From Pseudomonas putida (GTDB lineage Bacteria; Pseudomonadota; Gammaproteobacteria; Pseudomonadales; Pseudomonadaceae), in NCBI RefSeq assembly GCF_028682455.1, contig NZ_JANHLD010000002.1, positions 992,001-1,056,000 on the forward strand: DNA of 64,000 nucleotides, read 5' to 3'. Positions 1 through 9,356 of the stretch are shown here, piece by piece. A program made the position numbers and the translations under genes. The notes under the pieces were generated by a model, which saw only the letters and a program-made list of their open reading frames with translations, was not told the origin of the DNA and did not search any database. Each line of letters begins with the position of its first letter. Position 1 is the first letter of the stretch.

Positions 1-297
1 GAACAACTGATCGCCCATCCCGAACACCCCTGGCCGCTGGAAAGCATGGCGGCCTGCACGGGGCTGTCACGCTCGGCCTTCTTCAAGCGCTTCAGCGAAC
101 TGGCCGGGCAATCACCGGGGCAAGTGCTGCTGGCGTTGCGCATGCGCCACGCCTGCCAGTTGCTCAAGGCCCACAACACGGTCGAGCAGGTGTGCGCCGC
201 TGTCGGCTACCAGTCCATCGCCGCCTTCACTCGCGCCTTCAGCAAAGCCATGGGCGTGCAGCCCGGCGCCTACCGACGCCAGCATGAGGGGCGCTGA
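1..297 (+). CDS. AraC-family transcriptional regulator, 3' end
   Basis: The reading frame is open from the first base, so the start lies outside the window; about 98 codons remain. The fragment carries both helix-turn-helix motifs of an AraC/XylS DNA-binding domain: MAACTGLSRSAFFKRF for the first, and VCAAVGYQSIAAFTRAFSKAMG followed by PGAYRR for the second. This ending (GY.S..AF.RAF....G..P..YR) is diagnostic of the family. The ligand-binding part is missing, so the regulated process cannot be named. The next gene downstream is a chemoreceptor 139 bp away on the same strand. Confidence 0.9.
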   Translation, partial: EQLIAHPEHPWPLESMAACTGLSRSAFFKRFSELAGQSPGQVLLALRMRHACQLLKAHNTVEQVCAAVGYQSIAAFTRAFSKAMGVQPGAYRRQHEGR

Positions 298-436
298 CGC
301 AATCATCGTGCGGTAATCGAACACAAGCGGATTTCGGCCCTCAAGTCCGCGTGCGGCAGCTCCGATAGCAGACCACCCGGTGCCGATTACCGGCACTGGG
401 TGGCGCTGATAACAACTACAAAGGAGTACTGCCTGC

Positions 437-2062
437 ATGTTCGCCGACTTGAAAATCCGCACCGGCATGTTCTGGGTGCTGTCGCTGTTCACCCTGACCT
501 TGCTGTTTTCCACCCTCAGCGCCTGGTACGCGGCGGTGGGCAGCGACCAGCAGATCACTGAACTGGACCAGACCGCACACCAGTCCGACCGGTTGAACAA
601 CGCCCTGCTCATGGCGATCCGCGCCAGTGCCAATGTGTCGTCGGGTTTCATCGAGCAGAGCGGTGGCCATAGCGAAAGCGCCAACAAGCGCATGGCGATG
701 TCCGAGCAGTTGATCGACAACAGCCGGGGGTTGTTCGCCGAACTGGTCGCCAACGCCCGGGAGCCTGCGTTCAACGCCCTGGCCGTGGACCTTCAGCGCA
801 CCTTCGATACCTACGCCCAGGCAGTGGCCGGCCAGCGCGAAGCGATGCGCCTGAACGACCTGCAGCGCTACTTTGGCGTCAACACCGCTGCCGGCAATGC
901 CATGGCCCGCCTGCAGGCCTTGCGTCAGCAACTGGTGGCCGCGTTGAGCGAGCGCAGCCAGCAGATCATGCTCGAATCCGACCGTCGCCTGCAGGCTGCC
1001 AAGGTTCTGAGCGTCGCCCTGGTGGTGGTCACCCTGTTGCTGGCCGTGTTGTGCTGGGGGTTTATCGCCCGCCGGGTGTTGCGGCCTCTGTTGGAGGCCA
1101 GCGGGCATTTCCAGCGCTTTGCCCAGGACGACCTGAGCGTCACCGTACAAGTCACCACCCGCGACGAGATCGGCCAGCTGTTCGCCAACCTCGCCCACAT
1201 GCAAAGAAGCCAGCGTGCCACCCTGGCCCAGTTCACCGCCTATGCCGCGCAAGTGGCCCAGGCGGCCCAGCTGCTCGACAACATCACCGAGCAGAGCACC
1301 CACAGCCTGCGCCAGCAGGACCAGGAGCTGGAACAGGCCGCCACCGCCGTCACCGAAATGACCACGGCAGTGGAAGAAGTGGCGCGCAACGCCGTGTCCA
1401 CCTCGCAGGCGGCCAATGCCTCCAACCAACTGGCCGAGCAGAGCCGCCAGCAGGTCGGCGAGAACCTCGACGGTACTCGCGCCATGGCCAGTGACGTGCA
1501 GACCAGCAGTGAGCGCCTGCAGCAACTGGCCGGGCAGATTCGCGACATCGGCCAGGTACTGGAGGTGATTCGTTCGGTGTCGGAGCAAACCAACCTGCTG
1601 GCCCTCAATGCCGCAATCGAGGCTGCCCGCGCCGGCGAGGCCGGGCGAGGTTTTGCCGTGGTGGCCGACGAGGTACGCACCCTCGCCTACCGCACCCAGC
1701 AATCGACCCAGGAAATCGAACAGATGATCGCGGGCGTCAAGCAAGGGACCGAAGCGGCCGTGACCTCGATGCAATCGAGCACCCTGCGCGCCCAGTCGAC
1801 CCTGGACATCACCCAGGCCTCGGGCCAGGTGCTCGAAGGCATCTATAGCGCCATTGGCGAAATCAACGAACGCAACCTGGTAATTGCCAGCGCTGCAGAA
1901 GAACAGGCCCAGGTGGCGCGCGAAGTGGACCGCAACCTACTGAACATCCGCGAACTGTCGAGCCGTTCGGCGTCGGGGGCGCAGCAAACCCGGGAAGCCA
2001 GCCAGGGGCTGTCACGGCTGGCGCAGGAGCTGACCGGGCTGGTGGGGCGATTCAGGGTCTGA
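437..2062 (+). CDS. methyl-accepting chemotaxis protein
   Basis: Inner-membrane chemoreceptor of 541 residues that would signal to CheA/CheW. It has an N-terminal membrane helix (about residues 10-30), a periplasmic sensor region of about 155 residues, a second membrane helix (about 189-211), a HAMP linker and a cytoplasmic coiled-coil domain. The conserved hairpin tip starts at [19 protein letters not shown] (from about residue 382), followed by [12 protein letters not shown]. The sensor is probably a helical bundle by length and composition, but I cannot assign a ligand. An AAGGAG ribosome site precedes the ATG. The C-terminus (VGRFRV) lacks a CheR-tethering pentapeptide. Confidence 0.95.
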   Translation: MFADLKIRTGMFWVLSLFTLTLLFSTLSAWYAAVGSDQQITELDQTAHQSDRLNNALLMAIRASANVSSGFIEQSGGHSESANKRMAMSEQLIDNSRGLFAELVANAREPAFNALAVDLQRTFDTYAQAVAGQREAMRLNDLQRYFGVNTAAGNAMARLQALRQQLVAALSERSQQIMLESDRRLQAAKVLSVALVVVTLLLAVLCWGFIARRVLRPLLEASGHFQRFAQDDLSVTVQVTTRDEIGQLFANLAHMQRSQRATLAQFTAYAAQVAQAAQLLDNITEQSTHSLRQQDQELEQAATAVTEMTTAVEEVARNAVSTSQAANASNQLAEQSRQQVGENLDGTRAMASDVQTSSERLQQLAGQIRDIGQVLEVIRSVSEQTNLLALNAAIEAARAGEAGRGFAVVADEVRTLAYRTQQSTQEIEQMIAGVKQGTEAAVTSMQSSTLRAQSTLDITQASGQVLEGIYSAIGEINERNLVIASAAEEQAQVAREVDRNLLNIRELSSRSASGAQQTREASQGLSRLAQELTGLVGRFRV

Positions 2063-2077
2063 CCCTGACCGCGCTAT

Positions 2078-2100
2078 GGGAGCGGGCTTGCCCCGCAATA
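2078..2100. repeat. REP element, single copy
   Basis: GGGAGCGGGCTTGCCCCGCAATA matches the Pseudomonas putida REP core in one orientation. It lies between the chemoreceptor stop and the DUF1428 stop, the usual position between convergent genes. Confidence 0.8.
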
Positions 2101-2104
2101 GCCC

Positions 2105-2458
2105 TCAAACATCCACCAACACCTCGAACCCGCCAAAAATCATCCGCTGCCCATCAAAGGGCATCGGATTCTGGTCTGGCTGCAGACGCGGGTCCTCCAT
2201 CACCTGCTTGAAGCCGGCATCGCGCTGCTCGCGCGAGGGCCAGAGAATCCAGGAAAACACCACCGTTTCATCCGGCTTGCACTTCACGGCCATGGGGAAC
2301 GAAGTGACCTTGCCGTCCGGCACATCATCGCCCCAGCACTCGATGACCTTCAGGGCACCGGCCTCCTTGAACACCACCGCCGCCTTTTCGGCGTGCAGCT
2401 TGAACTGATCGCGGTTGGCGGTAGGAACTGCGAGTACAAAACCTTCTACGTAAGCCAT
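2105..2458 (-). CDS. DUF1428 family protein
   Basis: Small cytoplasmic protein of 117 residues beginning MAYVEGFVLAVPT, the characteristic opening of the DUF1428 (YbaA-like) family. These are dimeric alpha/beta-barrel-like proteins of unknown function. The frame extends 22 codons further upstream, but GGAGTAATCACC directly before the ATG at 2458 fixes the start here. Motifs such as VIECWGDDVPDGK and VVFSWILWPSREQRD fit the family. It is a monocistronic gene downstream of a larger regulator on the same strand. Confidence 0.9.
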   Translation of the reverse strand: MAYVEGFVLAVPTANRDQFKLHAEKAAVVFKEAGALKVIECWGDDVPDGKVTSFPMAVKCKPDETVVFSWILWPSREQRDAGFKQVMEDPRLQPDQNPMPFDGQRMIFGGFEVLVDV

Positions 2459-2572
2459 GGTGATTACTCCTGCGTTGGGGGGTGGTCTGCCCAGTAGTCG
2501 ATCTGCGGGCCTGGGAATCGACAAGGCTGCTCGATCGGCGACAAACGGCAGGGCTGGCTGTATCGGGTTTTA

Positions 2573-2594
2573 CGCGGGGCAAGCCCGCTCCTAC
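2573..2594. repeat. REP element overlapping a stop codon
   Basis: The REP core CGCGGGGCAAGCCCGCTCCTAC includes the TAG stop of the minus-strand regulator that ends at 2591, so the repeat sits exactly at the gene's 3' end. Confidence 0.8.
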
Positions 2595-4150
2595 TCCGGC
2601 AATCCTGCCAATCGCAGCCCTTCGGCAAACCGCGCCAAGTCTTCGGGGCGCTGAATCGGCAACCACTCCTTGAGGGTCGACACGCGCATCGACGGGTCCA
2701 GCAGGCGCAGGCGCGCGGCGGCCTGTTGCGCCTTGTCCATCCGGCCACCGAGCGCATAGCTGGCCGCCGCCAGGGCAACCGGCGCCAGCAGGTTGGGCAG
2801 GTTGCCCAGGGCCTTTTCCGCCCAGGTGCAGGCGGCGTCGAAGTGCCCGGCAAAGAACTGCGCCAGGGCCATGCCGATCTGCATCCTGAACATTTCCGGG
2901 TCCAGCGGACTCAAGCGCACCGCATGGGTAAGGTCGGCGATGGCGGCATCGGTCTCACCCCGGAATGCCCGCAAAATTCCGCCCAGGTACCAGGCCGGTG
3001 CCAGGTTGGGGTTGAGCAGCCGCGCCCGGTCGAGCAAGGCAATGCCACCATCGACGTCACCGGCCAGGTGGGCCAGGGCATGCCCACCGCGCGTCAGCGC
3101 CACGGCATCATCCCGGCCGAGGGTCACCGCCAGGCGCGCCAGGCGCGTGCCTTCGGCAATCTCCAGCGCTCGCTCGTTCATCCAGCCATTCAACTTGCGC
3201 CAGAAGTGACACCAGGCAGCCATGCCGTAGGCCGAGGCGTACTCGGGGTCAAGCTCGACGGCCTTGTAGAACAGCGCCAGCGCCTGCTCGATGGCTTCGC
3301 GGGTGCCGTTGTGCAGTTTGGCAACGCCCTGCAGGTAGTAGTCGTAGGCGTCCAGGCTGTCGGTCGGCTTGCGCTTGGCCCGTTCGATTTCCGCCCGCTC
3401 CAGCTGGGGCGCAATGGCGCCCACCACACTTTCGGTGACCTGGTCCTGCAACTCGAAGATGTCATCGAGCAGGCCTTCGAAACGCTCGGCCCACAGGTGG
3501 GTACCGGTGGTGGCGTCAATCAGCTGCCCGGTGATGCGCACCTTGTTGCCGGCCTTGCGCACACTACCTTCAAGCACGTAGCGCACACCCAGTTCCTGGC
3601 CGACGTCGTGCGCGTCCACTGCCCGGCCCTTGTAGGTAAAGCTGGTATTGCGGGCAATCACGAACAGCCAGCGCAACCGCGACAGGGCCGCGATGATGTC
3701 TTCCACCACGCCGTCGGCGAAATAGTCCTGCTGCGCATCGCCGGAAAGGTTGTGAAACGGCAGCACGGTAATCGAAGGTTTGTCTGGCAGTGCCAGCACC
3801 ATGGTCGGTGCCGGTGAGTCGAGGCCCGGCGGATCGCCCTCCTCGACCTTGATCTGGCCGACAAAACGATAGCCCTTGCGCGCGACGGTACGCACCAGGC
3901 GTTGCTCCTCGCCGGTATCGCCAATGGCCTTGCGCACCGCATTGATATGGCTGGTGATGGTCGATTCGGAAACGATCCGCTCGCCCCATACCGCCTTGAG
4001 CAACTCCTCCTTGCTCACCACACGCTCGCCATTGCTGACCAGTTGCAGGAGCAGGTCGAACACCTGGGGGCCGACCGCCACGGCCTGCCCACGCAGGGTC
4101 AGCTCCCGGCGCTGCTGGTCGAGCACGTAGTCTTCAAACACGAATTGCAA
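2591..4150 (-). CDS. winged-helix transcriptional regulator with TolB-like and TPR domains (CadC-like architecture)
   Basis: A 519-residue predicted cytoplasmic regulator. Residues 1-100 are an OmpR/PhoB-type winged helix (QVFDLLLQLVSNGERVVSKEELL, then IVSESTITSHINAVRKAIGD and ARKGYRFVG). Next is a TolB-N-like segment (ITVLPFHNLSGDAQQDYFADG, GVRYVLEGSVRKAGNKVRIT), then a C-terminal TPR region (LALFYKAVELDPEYASAYGMAA and later repeats). This layout recurs in CadC/adenylate-cyclase-associated regulators, but no membrane helix or cyclase domain is present. The frame stays open to 4624, yet that extension overlaps the divergent SDR gene. AAAGGATCCGCACC before TTG at 4150 marks a non-ATG start, giving MQFVFEDYVL. 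It probably controls the divergent SDR-cupin-efflux genes (inference). Confidence 0.85.
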   Translation of the reverse strand: MQFVFEDYVLDQQRRELTLRGQAVAVGPQVFDLLLQLVSNGERVVSKEELLKAVWGERIVSESTITSHINAVRKAIGDTGEEQRLVRTVARKGYRFVGQIKVEEGDPPGLDSPAPTMVLALPDKPSITVLPFHNLSGDAQQDYFADGVVEDIIAALSRLRWLFVIARNTSFTYKGRAVDAHDVGQELGVRYVLEGSVRKAGNKVRITGQLIDATTGTHLWAERFEGLLDDIFELQDQVTESVVGAIAPQLERAEIERAKRKPTDSLDAYDYYLQGVAKLHNGTREAIEQALALFYKAVELDPEYASAYGMAAWCHFWRKLNGWMNERALEIAEGTRLARLAVTLGRDDAVALTRGGHALAHLAGDVDGGIALLDRARLLNPNLAPAWYLGGILRAFRGETDAAIADLTHAVRLSPLDPEMFRMQIGMALAQFFAGHFDAACTWAEKALGNLPNLLAPVALAAASYALGGRMDKAQQAAARLRLLDPSMRVSTLKEWLPIQRPEDLARFAEGLRLAGLPE

Positions 4151-4391
4151 GGTGCGGATCCTTTGGTCGAGTGCTCTCGACTCCGTGTCCGAGCGGGTGT
4201 TGGTGGGTGTTTTCGATAATACGGCAGCCTGCCGGCCGCTGCACCGTCCGGCAAGGCTGCCAGTGAAATTGGACAGAAAACCAAGCGAGGCCGAAGACAA
4301 ACCCAAGGCCCGCGCAAGGACTTCCCAGGCCCGGTGGCGCACGCTTTGTACATCGACAGCAATGGTTGCCGTCGGCACGCGGAGAAGCACC

Positions 4392-5147
4392 ATGAAGATC
4401 GTCGTTATCGGAGGCACCGGCCTCATCGGTTCGAAACTTGTGAACACCCTTCGCCAGCGCGGCCACGACGCGCTCGCCGCCTCCCCCAATACCGGTGTGA
4501 ACAGCATCACCCGTGAGGGGCTGGCCGAGGCGATGGATGGCGCCGACATTGTTGTAGACGTCGCCAACGCCCCCGCCTGGGACGACCAGGCCGTGCTGGA
4601 GTTCTTCGAAACCTCGACCCGCAACCTGCTGGCAGCCGAAGCCGCCGCCGGGGTTCGCCATCACGTGGCGCTGTCGATCGTCAGCTGCGAGCGGCAACCC
4701 GAGAACGGCTACTTTCGCGCCAAGGTCGCCCAGGAGAACCTGATCAAGGCCTCCGGCATGCCGTACAGCATCCTGCGCGCCACCCAGTTCTTCGAATTTG
4801 TCGGCGGCATCGCCGAGTCGGCCACCGTGGGTGACGAGGTCTATCTGTCGCCGGCGCTGATCCAGCCATTGGCCTCGGACGACGTGGTGGCGGCCCTGGC
4901 CGACGTGACCCTGGCCGCACCGCTCAACGGTACGGCAGAAGTCGCAGGCCCCGAGGCCATGCCGATGGACGAGTTGGTGCGCCGCTTCTTCCGCGCCACC
5001 GACGACAGCCGCAAGGTGATCCCGGACGTCCACGCCCGCTACTTCGGTTCCGAGCTCGACGATCAGTCGCTGACCCCGGGCAGCGGCAACCCGCGCCTTG
5101 GCGCAATCCGTTTCGAGGACTGGCTCGCGGCCCAGGCCGGACGCTGA
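4392..5147 (+). CDS. NAD(P)-binding SDR family oxidoreductase (NmrA-like)
   Basis: A 251-residue atypical short-chain dehydrogenase. It opens with a Rossmann loop, MKIVVIGGTGLIGSKLV (GGTGxIG), and has NmrA/NAD(P)H-binding features such as PYSILRATQFFEF and QPLASDDVVAALADV, but no clear YxxxK catalytic pair. The ATG at 4392 is chosen because GGAGAAGCACC precedes it, although the frame is open further upstream. It is divergent from the winged-helix/TPR regulator (241 bp apart) and 32 bp upstream of a secreted cupin, so it is probably the first gene of a regulated unit. The substrate is unknown. Confidence 0.85.
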   Translation: MKIVVIGGTGLIGSKLVNTLRQRGHDALAASPNTGVNSITREGLAEAMDGADIVVDVANAPAWDDQAVLEFFETSTRNLLAAEAAAGVRHHVALSIVSCERQPENGYFRAKVAQENLIKASGMPYSILRATQFFEFVGGIAESATVGDEVYLSPALIQPLASDDVVAALADVTLAAPLNGTAEVAGPEAMPMDELVRRFFRATDDSRKVIPDVHARYFGSELDDQSLTPGSGNPRLGAIRFEDWLAAQAGR

Positions 5148-5179
5148 GTTTACCCACCGACCTGAAAAGGAGTTTTGCC

Positions 5180-5593
5180 ATGTTTAGCCGAATCGTACTT
5201 GCCGCTACCTTTGCGGCCTTGGCCGTCAGCACTGCCTGGGCCGCCGAACCGCAGCCGGGCAAGGTCACCGTGGTGTTCGACCGTGCCCTGCCCAATGTAC
5301 CGGGCAAGAGCATGAAGGGTGTGCTGGTGGAATATGCCCCCGGTGGCGCCTCCCCCGCCCACCTGCATCCGAAATCGGCCTTCATCTATGCGACGGTGCT
5401 TGAAGGCGCGGTGCGCAGCAAGGTCGGCGACGCGCCTGAGAAGGTTTATCGGGCCGGGGAACACTTCGTCGAAGAGCCCGGTGCCTTCCACGCCGTCAGC
5501 GCCAACGCCAGCGCCACGGAACCTGCCCGGTTACTGGCGGTGTTCGTGCTCGACAGTAGCGAGAAGGAGCTGGTCAAGCCGGTCAAGCCCTGA
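5180..5593 (+). CDS. exported cupin-domain protein
   Basis: A 137-residue protein with a signal peptide (MFSRIVLAATFAALAVSTAWA, cleavage near AWA-AEP), so it is probably periplasmic. The body is a single cupin barrel. Motif 1 is EYAPGGASPAHLHPKSAFIY with metal-ligand histidines, and motif 2 is AGEHFVEEPGAFHAVSAN. AAAAGGAG precedes the ATG. It lies between an SDR oxidoreductase and an EmrA-like adaptor on the same strand. A small-molecule binding or enzymatic role is typical of the fold, but nothing here specifies the ligand. Confidence 0.85.
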   Translation: MFSRIVLAATFAALAVSTAWAAEPQPGKVTVVFDRALPNVPGKSMKGVLVEYAPGGASPAHLHPKSAFIYATVLEGAVRSKVGDAPEKVYRAGEHFVEEPGAFHAVSANASATEPARLLAVFVLDSSEKELVKPVKP

Positions 5594-5662
5594 CCCCACC
5601 CGCCTTCGCCCTCGCCAGCCAAGGTTTGTCGAGGACGAAGGCCTTGCACAGGACACACGAAC

Positions 5663-6754
5663 ATGAACGCCCCCCCAAGCAGTGTCGACAACGGCCCCGG
5701 TGCCCAGGTGGTGCCTGCAACGCCAGGCCTGCGCAAGCGCAAGGCCGCCGGCCTGTTGCTGTGCGCCAGCGCCCTGGCGGTGCTGGCCGGTGGCTGGGCA
5801 GTGGCGTTCAGCGATGCCAGCACCTCGACCGACAACGCCTATGTACGCGGCGATGTCACCTCGCTTGCCGCCAAGGTAGCGGGCTATGTCACCACGGTGG
5901 AGGTCAGGGACAACCAGGCCGTGCGCGCCGGGGATGTGCTGTTTCGGATCGATGACCGCGACTACCGTGCGCACCTGGCCCAGGCCGAGGCCAATGTCAG
6001 TGCAGCCCAGGCGCGCTTGAGCCACATAGACGCGCAGATCCGGTTGCAGCATGCCCTGATTCGCCAGGCACAGGCGCAGCACCGTTCGGCCGCCGCCGAC
6101 ATGAACCTGGCCAGCAAGACTCATGACCGCAGCCGCAAGCTGATCGTCAGCAACGCGGTCAGCCAGGCCCTGGTCGACGAAACCGGTGCGGCACGCTCCA
6201 GGGCCCAGGCAAGCGTGTCGGCAACCTCGGCGTCAGTCGAGGCGCAGCAGCAGACCATTGCCGTGCGGGTGGCCCAGCGCGAGGCCGCCGTGGCCGCCGT
6301 GATGCAGGCAGAGGCCGCACGGGAGTTGGCCCGGATCGACCTGGACAGCACGGTAGTGCGGGCACCTGTGGATGGCATCGTCGGTAATCGCCAGGTGCGG
6401 GTCGGGCGCTACGTGACCACCGGCGTTGCCCTGCTCGACATCGTCCCGGTGCACGACGTGTGGGTAGTGGCCAACTTCAAGGAAACCCAGCTGGAACAGC
6501 TGCAGCCCGGGCAGCGTGTACGCATCACTGTCGATGGCTTCCCCGACGACGCACTGCAAGGGGTGGTCGACAGCTTCGCACCAGGGAGCGGTTCGGCCTT
6601 CAGTCTGCTGCCCACCGACAACGCCACCGGCAACTTCGTGCGGGTGGTACAGCGGGTACCGGTGAAGATCCGCCTTGCCAGCAATCCCCTGCCCGGACGC
6701 ATCGTGCCGGGCCTCTCGGCGCGGGTCGAGGTAGCCCTTGGGGGTGGCTCGTGA
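5663..6754 (+). CDS. HlyD/EmrA-family membrane fusion protein
   Basis: Periplasmic adaptor subunit of 363 residues for the MFS exporter encoded immediately downstream. A short cytoplasmic N-terminus precedes one membrane helix (about residues 27-49). The biotinyl-lipoyl-like half-motifs follow (STDNAYVRGDVTSLAAKVAGY, then VRAGDVLFRIDDRDY), then a coiled-coil hairpin rich in Ala and Gln, and the beta-barrel segment (VRAPVDGIVGNRQVRVGRYV, VVANFKETQLEQL). Its stop overlaps the GTG start of the MFS gene by 4 bp (GTGA), so the two are translationally coupled. An outer-membrane partner is not encoded here. Confidence 0.92.
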   Translation: MNAPPSSVDNGPGAQVVPATPGLRKRKAAGLLLCASALAVLAGGWAVAFSDASTSTDNAYVRGDVTSLAAKVAGYVTTVEVRDNQAVRAGDVLFRIDDRDYRAHLAQAEANVSAAQARLSHIDAQIRLQHALIRQAQAQHRSAAADMNLASKTHDRSRKLIVSNAVSQALVDETGAARSRAQASVSATSASVEAQQQTIAVRVAQREAAVAAVMQAEAARELARIDLDSTVVRAPVDGIVGNRQVRVGRYVTTGVALLDIVPVHDVWVVANFKETQLEQLQPGQRVRITVDGFPDDALQGVVDSFAPGSGSAFSLLPTDNATGNFVRVVQRVPVKIRLASNPLPGRIVPGLSARVEVALGGGS

Positions 6755-8310
6755 ACCGGGCGGGCAGCGTCCTGCTGCTCGCCGGTATCGTGCTCGCAGC
6801 GCTCACCGAAGCAATCGCCAGCACCGTGCTGGGGCTGGGCCGCGGCGACATCATCGGCGATACCTACGCAACACCCGATGAGTTTGCCTGGCTGGACATC
6901 GGCTACACGGCGTTCAAGCTGATCGGCTTCATGACCGCGCCCTGGTGGCTCCGGTGCTTCTATCCGCGCCAGGTCATCCTGGCGGCCACCCTGGTGATGG
7001 GCCTGGCATGCGCCATGGCTGCCCTGACCGCGCAACTGGAGATGCTGGTGGTGCTTCGTGCGGTACAAGGCCTTGCCGGTGCAACCGTGCTGGTGGGAGG
7101 ACAGGCCATCATCTTTCGCACCTATGCCCGCGCCCACCAGCCGGTGCTCCAAGCCCTGTTCGCCATGGGCGCCGTTGTCGCCCCCGCCACCCTGGCACCC
7201 GCCCTGCAAGGATGGTTACTCGATAGCCAGTCGTGGGCCTGGATCTTCTTCAGTGTGGTGCCCCTTGCCTTGATGGCCGCCGGACTGCTCCTGCTCGCCG
7301 ACCGGACCGTGCCCAGCGCTCGCCGCGCCCGGCCTTTTGACTGGATCGGCTGTGCATTGATGTCCACCGCCCTGCTTTGCATTACCTACGTACTCAGCCA
7401 GGGCAGCCGCTGGGACTGGTTCGAAGCGCCGCACATCCTCTGGCTGGCAATGATCGGCTCAGCTGCCTTGCTGGCGTTTCTTGGCCAGCAGTTGCTGGCC
7501 GGTGATAAGCGGTTGTTCGACTTCACCCTGTTCAGATCCACTGATTTTGCGTTCGCTTTTATTGTCAGTTTTGTTGCCGGTGCCGCCCTGTTTGGCAGCG
7601 CGTACCTGATCCCGGCATTCGCCCTCTCGGTGCTCGCGTTCACCCCCACCGATGCCGGCCTGTTGCTGTTGCCCAGCGGTGCGGTATTTTGCGCCGGGCT
7701 GCTGGTGTCGGCCTACCTGTTTCAGGCACGCCGGGTGGCGCCGTTCGCCACCGTGCCCTTTGGCATCCTGATGATCATGCTGGCGATGTGGATGTTGTCG
7801 GGCTCGACCAGCGAAAGTGGCAGCGACGACATGATGGCAGCCGTTCTGTGGCGTGGCCTGGGCCTGGGGTTCCTGTTCCTGTCGATCACGTTGATTGCGT
7901 TCAGCGACCTCTCCCGTCGACACCTGGCGAACGGCATTGGCCTGTTCAATACCGGGCGACAGCTGGGTGGCTTGATGGGCGTGGCGGGGTTACAGACGCT
8001 GATCGACCATGGTGCCGTCGACAATGCCGTGGTCCTGGGCACCCACGTCACCCCCGGTGGCGCTGCCCTGATCGAGCGCCTGGCAACCACGACCGCCCTG
8101 CTCGCCGGCAAAGGCATGGATGCGGCGGCTGCGGGCCGGGCTGCGACCAGCCTGTTGGGACGGGTGGTGTCGGGTCAATCGCTGGTGATCGCCTTCGACA
8201 CCGCATTTGTCGCGGTTGCCCTGCTGTTTGCGGTGGCGGCTCCGGTGCTGGTGATGATCAAGATCATGTTTGCAAGACACGCCAAGGCTACAGCCCCAGG
8301 TCACCCATAG
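6751..8310 (+). CDS. MFS transporter, DHA2/EmrB-like
   Basis: Inner-membrane drug/H+ antiporter-type protein of 519 residues with the roughly 14 hydrophobic segments typical of DHA2 exporters. The start is the GTG at 6751, overlapping the adaptor gene's TGA; GGGGGTGG lies upstream, and the open extension to 6460 only overlaps the adaptor. Recognisable segments are VLRAVQGLAGATVLVGGQAI in the early half and LANGIGLFNTGRQLGGLMG in the late half. With the preceding HlyD protein it forms an EmrAB-like pump. The substrate is unknown; the SDR and cupin genes upstream suggest a toxic or signalling metabolite (inference). Confidence 0.92.
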   Translation: MNRAGSVLLLAGIVLAALTEAIASTVLGLGRGDIIGDTYATPDEFAWLDIGYTAFKLIGFMTAPWWLRCFYPRQVILAATLVMGLACAMAALTAQLEMLVVLRAVQGLAGATVLVGGQAIIFRTYARAHQPVLQALFAMGAVVAPATLAPALQGWLLDSQSWAWIFFSVVPLALMAAGLLLLADRTVPSARRARPFDWIGCALMSTALLCITYVLSQGSRWDWFEAPHILWLAMIGSAALLAFLGQQLLAGDKRLFDFTLFRSTDFAFAFIVSFVAGAALFGSAYLIPAFALSVLAFTPTDAGLLLLPSGAVFCAGLLVSAYLFQARRVAPFATVPFGILMIMLAMWMLSGSTSESGSDDMMAAVLWRGLGLGFLFLSITLIAFSDLSRRHLANGIGLFNTGRQLGGLMGVAGLQTLIDHGAVDNAVVLGTHVTPGGAALIERLATTTALLAGKGMDAAAAGRAATSLLGRVVSGQSLVIAFDTAFVAVALLFAVAAPVLVMIKIMFARHAKATAPGHP

Positions 8311-8365
8311 CCGCGCTTTGCGCTATTGTCGTGTGCCAGGACCTTCCCCTTGCACAGGAGTGCCC

Positions 8366-8920
8366 ATGACATTGACCGCCGATGCACTTGTCAGCATTGC
8401 CATGACCAACCCGATCAACGCCGAGATCCTTGCCCGCCTGCCTGCCCTTGGGGTGAATCAGTGCCTGCTCACCGCGGGTTGCCTGTTCCAGGCGGTGTGG
8501 AACCACCAGGCACAGCAGGATCCTGGCTGGGGCATCAAGGACTACGACGTGTTCTACTTCGACCCGGACCTGTCCTGGGAAGCCGAGGATGAGGTGATCC
8601 AGCGCGCCGGGCGGCTTTTCCATGACCTTGGGGCAAATGTCGAGGTACGTAATCAGGCACGGGTACACCTGTGGTATGGAGAACGGTTCGGCAGGCCTTA
8701 CCCGCAGCTGCAGTCGGCCAGGGACGGAGTCGACCGCTACCTGATTGCCGGGACCTGCATTGCCCTGGACCCAACCACCGGCGAAGTCCATGCGCCTTTC
8801 GGCCTGGAGGATGTGGCGCACGGATTGCTGCGGATCAACCCCAACAACCCGCAACCGGACCTGTTCGCCGCCAAGGCCGGCAGCTACCAATCCCGCTGGC
8901 CCTGGCTGCAGCGCGTGTAG
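8366..8920 (+). CDS. nucleotidyltransferase family protein (DUF925-like)
   Basis: A 184-residue cytoplasmic protein resembling the NTP_transf_6/DUF925 family. The cues are LTAGCLFQAVWNH, the acidic DYDVFYFDPDLSWEAED segment (candidate metal-binding Asp pair) and a C-terminal FAAKAGSYQSRWPWL. CAGGAGTGCCC precedes the ATG at 8366, which is preferred over an upstream in-frame start at 8270 inside the MFS gene. The biological substrate of this family is not known. It is 55 bp downstream of the MFS gene and may be a separate unit. Confidence 0.85.
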   Translation: MTLTADALVSIAMTNPINAEILARLPALGVNQCLLTAGCLFQAVWNHQAQQDPGWGIKDYDVFYFDPDLSWEAEDEVIQRAGRLFHDLGANVEVRNQARVHLWYGERFGRPYPQLQSARDGVDRYLIAGTCIALDPTTGEVHAPFGLEDVAHGLLRINPNNPQPDLFAAKAGSYQSRWPWLQRV

Positions 8921-8921
8921 G

Positions 8922-8940
8922 TGCGGGCTTGCCCCGCGAT
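8922..8940. repeat. REP element, single copy
   Basis: TGCGGGCTTGCCCCGCGAT immediately follows the nucleotidyltransferase-like gene. A more degenerate copy lies near 9398-9413, after the VOC gene. Confidence 0.7.
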
Positions 8941-8990
8941 ACGATCCATAGCCCCCGACCCCACCCCTACAAGCAACTCAAGGAAGCCCC

Positions 8991-9356
8991 ATGAGCGCAA
9001 AAGGCAAAGACCGCCAGATCGACAACATCGAGTTCAATGTCGGCGACATCAGCCGCAGCAAAACCTTTTACGGCCATGCATTCGGTTGGCACTTCGTTGA
9101 CTACGGCCCGAGCTACACCGAGTTCAGCGACGGTCGGCTCACCGGCGGCTTCACCACGGGCGAACCCGTTCGCCCCGGCGGCCCGCTGGTGATCCTCTAC
9201 GCCGATGACCTGGAGCAGACCCAATCCAGGCTCAGGGCGGCGGGCGCCATCATCAGCCGCGAGACCTTCTCGTTCCCGGGCGGGCGGCGTTTTCACTTCA
9301 TCGACCCGGATGGCTATGAACTGGCCGTATGGTCGTCGAGCAACCCGGTGGATTGA
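8991..9356 (+). CDS. VOC family (glyoxalase/bleomycin-resistance-like) protein
   Basis: A 121-residue single-domain member of the vicinal oxygen chelate superfamily. It begins with the beta-alpha-beta unit IDNIEFNVGDISRSKTFYGH, followed by FGWHFVDYGPSYTEF, and ends with the paired unit GGRRFHFIDPDGYELAVWS, whose D-PDG-E ending is typical. AAGGAAGCCCC precedes the ATG. Such proteins usually dimerise around a metal centre and act as lyases, dioxygenases or resistance proteins; the particular function cannot be read from sequence. Confidence 0.88.
   Translation: MSAKGKDRQIDNIEFNVGDISRSKTFYGHAFGWHFVDYGPSYTEFSDGRLTGGFTTGEPVRPGGPLVILYADDLEQTQSRLRAAGAIISRETFSFPGGRRFHFIDPDGYELAVWSSSNPVD

Noticed and set aside
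416..1774. Minus-strand frame opposite the chemoreceptor
   Set aside because: The chemoreceptor signalling domain on the plus strand is unequivocal; the antisense frame has no recognisable feature.
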